Under the pieces are notes generated by a model. The model saw nothing but the letters and a program-made list of their open reading frames with translations, did no database searches and was not told the DNA's origin. 64,000 bases of DNA from Branchiostoma floridae (Eukaryota; Chordata; Leptocardii; Amphioxiformes; Branchiostomatidae): positions 1,445,192-1,509,191 of the forward strand of contig NC_049982.1 in the NCBI RefSeq assembly GCF_000003815.2, in the 5' to 3' direction. This document shows positions 62,171 to 64,000 of this stretch, piece after piece. How positions within the stretch are numbered: the stretch's first letter is position 1; the number at the start of each line of letters is the position of its first letter. Made by a program: the position numbers and the translations under genes.

Positions 62171-62573
62171 ATTACACATATAATGTCGATCAGTCCATTT
62201 GTTCCTTGTTACATACTGTGGCTCTAGCTGTGTATGTCTGTGTTTGGTGACCGAGAGTGGGCTTAGAGCTGCAGTACCTATGAATCCCTCTAGATGACGT
62301 TTTTGATTGAAAGAAAGCTTCGAGCGCCATTATTTAGCAATGTCCAGCCAAACTTTGAAACATTTTAATTGTACAAGGCTTCATAAAACTTGCAATTACT
62401 ACCACCTTTTAACATATTTGGATCATCCGTCATTTCGTATTTATGTCATTACTAAGTTTTTTGAGGATAGAGATTCATTGATGACACACGTTTAGTGATC
62501 TTAGCACTCTGTATCTACAATATTCCAGTTTTAGGATGGCTTTATTTATTGTCTCTCGCCCTTCCTTCCTTAG

Positions 62574-62681
62574 CTTTTCCGTACCCGGCAATATGGCGCC
62601 CATGCCCAGCATGCAACAGTCACGTGACCAGACGTCATACTCCTGTATGATCCCGCACTCCACCGCCATGACACCTCGGGG
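62574..62681 (+). CDS. Pax6: Pax6 exon 7: activation region
   Basis: This 108-bp exon encodes FSVPGNMAPMPSMQQSRDQT and then SYSCMIPHSTAMTPR, with one leading base and two trailing bases shared with its neighbours. The Ser-Tyr-Ser-Cys-Met block is conserved in the Pax6 C-terminal activation region of vertebrates and invertebrates. The acceptor is CCTTCCTTCCTTAG at 62573 and the donor is GG|GTAAGA at 62682. The composition is rich in Met, Ser and Pro. The frame is fixed by exon 6 upstream and exon 8 downstream. Confidence 0.93.
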
Positions 62682-62718
62682 GTAAGACTGCCGTACATAG
62701 AAATAAATATATTAATGC

Positions 62719-62776
62719 ATGAGTGAGTGAATGAATGAATGGATGAATGAATGAATGAATGAATGAATGAATGAAT
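62719..62776 (+). repeat. (ATGA)n microsatellite
   Basis: A run of GAATGAAT-type tetranucleotides begins 37 bp after the exon 7 donor. It probably varies in length between individuals. No element-like flank was recognised. Confidence 0.85.
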
Positions 62777-63162
62777 AGGTGGGTGACCTATATTGCAAAA
62801 CAGTTATACAGGGTAAAATGTGTGCATATGGCAAGCAGCAATAATCATCTGCAACTTATGTACAAATCCGCATATACAGTAAACACAAAGAAAAGTCCAG
62901 CTTCTGGTTTGCCGTGATAACCAACACATTTCCTAGGAAGATTAGATACTTTTTTACATCCCATAATTTCTGGAATACCAATTCATTGGATTAAAACTCA
63001 CAACACTTTACATTCGCATGCATCAACAATATTTGCGCGTATTACAATTTGAATCATGAGGATTTGTGCATTATAGATTATTAACAATTTCGTATTAGAT
63101 TGTCTGAGTTTAAATCAATGCGAGCAGAAAAATAAGCTTGCGATTGTTAACTTTCTTATCTA

Positions 63163-63224
63163 TTCCTCAGCTATGACTCATTATTTATTTGTTTGTTTGT
63201 TTGTTTGTTCCTCAGCTATGACTC
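63163..63224 (+). repeat. 17-bp direct repeat around a GTTT tail, duplicating the exon 8 acceptor
   Basis: The 17 bases TTCCTCAGCTATGACTC occur at 63163-63179 and again at 63208-63224. They flank 28 bp of ATTATTTATTTG-type simple sequence that on the other strand reads as CAAACAAA ... AATAAATAAT. This has the form of a retroelement tail flanked by a target-site duplication. The repeat contains the acceptor and first nine bases of exon 8, so two AG acceptors exist at 63170 and 63215. They are 45 nt apart and in the same frame. Confidence 0.8.
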
Positions 63225-63352
63225 TCTGGCCCTGGGCAGCTACAACCCGACCCACGCGGGGCATCACGTGACCACCACGCACCCCTCCCACATGCAGGCG
63301 CCGAGCATGCCGGGACATAGTCACATGTCCCACGCTAACGGGGGCTCAGCAG
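63216..63352 (+). CDS. Pax6: Pax6 exon 8: activation region, His-rich
   Basis: This 137-bp exon encodes YDSLALGSYNPTHAGHHVTT and then a Met/His/Ser-rich run ending HANGGSA plus one base. It corresponds to the Tyr-Asp...Pro-Pro-His-Met-Gln stretch of the vertebrate Pax6 activation region. The acceptor is TTCCTCAG at 63215 and the donor is GCAG|GTAACC at 63353. An equally good upstream acceptor at 63170 would add 15 in-frame residues (YDSLFICLFVCLFLS). The donor is the first of seven identical-looking donors in a 49-bp array. Translation past the donor hits TAA at 63385. The C-terminal end of Pax6 must lie in further exon(s) beyond this window. Confidence 0.93.
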
Positions 63353-63670
63353 GTAACCATAGTTACCGGTGCCTAGTCTTACACTAACGGGGGCTCAGCA
63401 GGTAACCATAGTTACCGGTGCCTAGTCTTACATTAACGGGGGCTCAGCAGGTAACCATAGTTACCGGTTCCTAGTCTTACACTAACGGGGGCTCAGCAGG
63501 TAACCATAGTTACCGGTGCCTAGTCTTTCACTAACGGGGGCTCAGCAGGTAACCATAGTTACCGGTGCCTAGTCTTTCACTAACGGGGGCTCAGCAGGTA
63601 ACCATAGTTACCGGTGCCTAGTCTTTCACTAACGGGGGCTCAGCAGGTAACCATAGTTACCGGTACCTAA
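63334..63670 (+). repeat. Junction-spanning minisatellite copying the exon 8 donor (49-bp unit)
   Basis: The last 18 or so exonic bases (CTAACGGGGGCTCAGCAG), the GTAACC donor and about 25 intronic bases repeat at exactly 49 bp. GT positions are 63353 (true donor), 63402, 63451, 63500, 63549, 63598 and 63647. Units are nearly identical, differing at a few sites such as CTTACAC against CTTTCAC, so the array is young or homogenised. Each unit holds an inverted repeat, GGTAACcataGTTACC, directly over the donor, which could fold in RNA. The first spacer has an in-frame stop, so decoy donors would truncate the protein. Confidence 0.95.
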
Positions 63671-63830
63671 TCTCCGAGCAGATGTTTGGGGAGACTGAGT
63701 CATTACGTTTTCCCATCTTCCTTTTCTCTGTCACTGAAACTGCTCCACGATAAACTGGGTTCCATCCTATTCAGTCCAGCTCTCTTACGGTGGTTTACCG
63801 GTGATACCACAATCGGTAACCTTGGTTACT

Positions 63831-64000
63831 CTCCAAGCAGAGGTTAGGCTCCGGCTGTTTTGTAACGTTTTTTAGTCGTTTTTATCGGGCTTTCTATTTT
63901 TTTTTTATATCTTGCTGTGTCAAAGCCTAACCTCTGCAAGCAGGACACAACAACAAAAATGACAAAATAGAAAGCGTTAAAAAACAGCCGGAGCCTAACC
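63831..64000. mobile_element. Fold-back element, cut by the window end
   Basis: The sequence starting GGTTAGGCTCCGGCTGTTTT at 63842 returns as its reverse complement ending at 64000 (AAAACAGCCGGAGCCTAACC), with about 26 bp of near-perfect arm. A second nested pair is formed by AAGCAGAGGTTAGGCT (63834-63849) and AGCCTAACCTCTGCAAGCAG (63923-63942). No ORF is present. It is probably a nonautonomous inverted-repeat element whose far end is outside the window. Confidence 0.7.

Overview
The window is animal nuclear DNA, most likely from a lancelet (amphioxus, Branchiostoma). The only gene I can recognise is Pax6, on the + strand and cut at both ends. Eight coding exons or exon parts are visible. 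They encode the paired domain (its first half is mostly hidden in an assembly gap), the linker, a complete paired-class homeodomain with Ser50, and most of the proline/serine/threonine-rich activation region. All eight join in consistent reading phase: 35411-35442, 36358-36538, 46423-46633, 59817-59936, 61249-61331, 61773-61999, 62574-62681 and 63216-63352. The last C-terminal exon(s) lie beyond the window. The lancelet assignment rests on the Pax6 sequence type, the dense short inverted-repeat elements, and minisatellites that straddle exon-intron borders, a known lancelet peculiarity.

Layout. 1-22.3 kb: no gene seen; AT-rich DNA with one GC-rich patch (1.6-2.1 kb), small tandem repeats and several copies of one MITE family (family M1). 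22.3-23.0 kb: a CpG-rich, promoter-like block with a perfect CRE and a good splice donor, a possible Pax6 promoter and 5' UTR exon. 23-35 kb: noncoding, with two clusters of CACCTG/CAGGTA E-boxes, a fold-back element, degenerate repeats, an 83-bp minisatellite and an intact M1 MITE. 35.4-63.4 kb: the Pax6 exons, separated by introns of about 0.9, 9.9, 13.2, 1.3, 0.4, 0.6 and 0.5 kb. Three runs of N (10512-11230, 35078-35410, 55736-56040) are assembly gaps.

The most striking feature is that the edges of several Pax6 exons, with their splice sites, have been copied repeatedly into the neighbouring intron. The donor of exon 2 is present in four clear copies (about 110-bp units), the acceptor of exon 3 in three (about 160 bp), the acceptor of exon 5 in eight at an exact 52-bp spacing plus one ragged copy, and the donor of exon 8 in seven at an exact 49-bp spacing. 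In each array the true site is the copy on the exon side, and use of a decoy soon meets a stop codon. The acceptor of exon 8 is also duplicated, by what looks like a tiny retroelement tail with a 17-bp target-site duplication. That duplicate is 45 nt away, in frame and free of stops, so it could yield an isoform 15 residues longer. The acceptor region of exon 6 carries an older, diverged duplicate.

Everything here comes from reading by eye. Exon borders were fixed by reading phase, GT/AG sites and family knowledge of Pax6; no alignments or searches were run.
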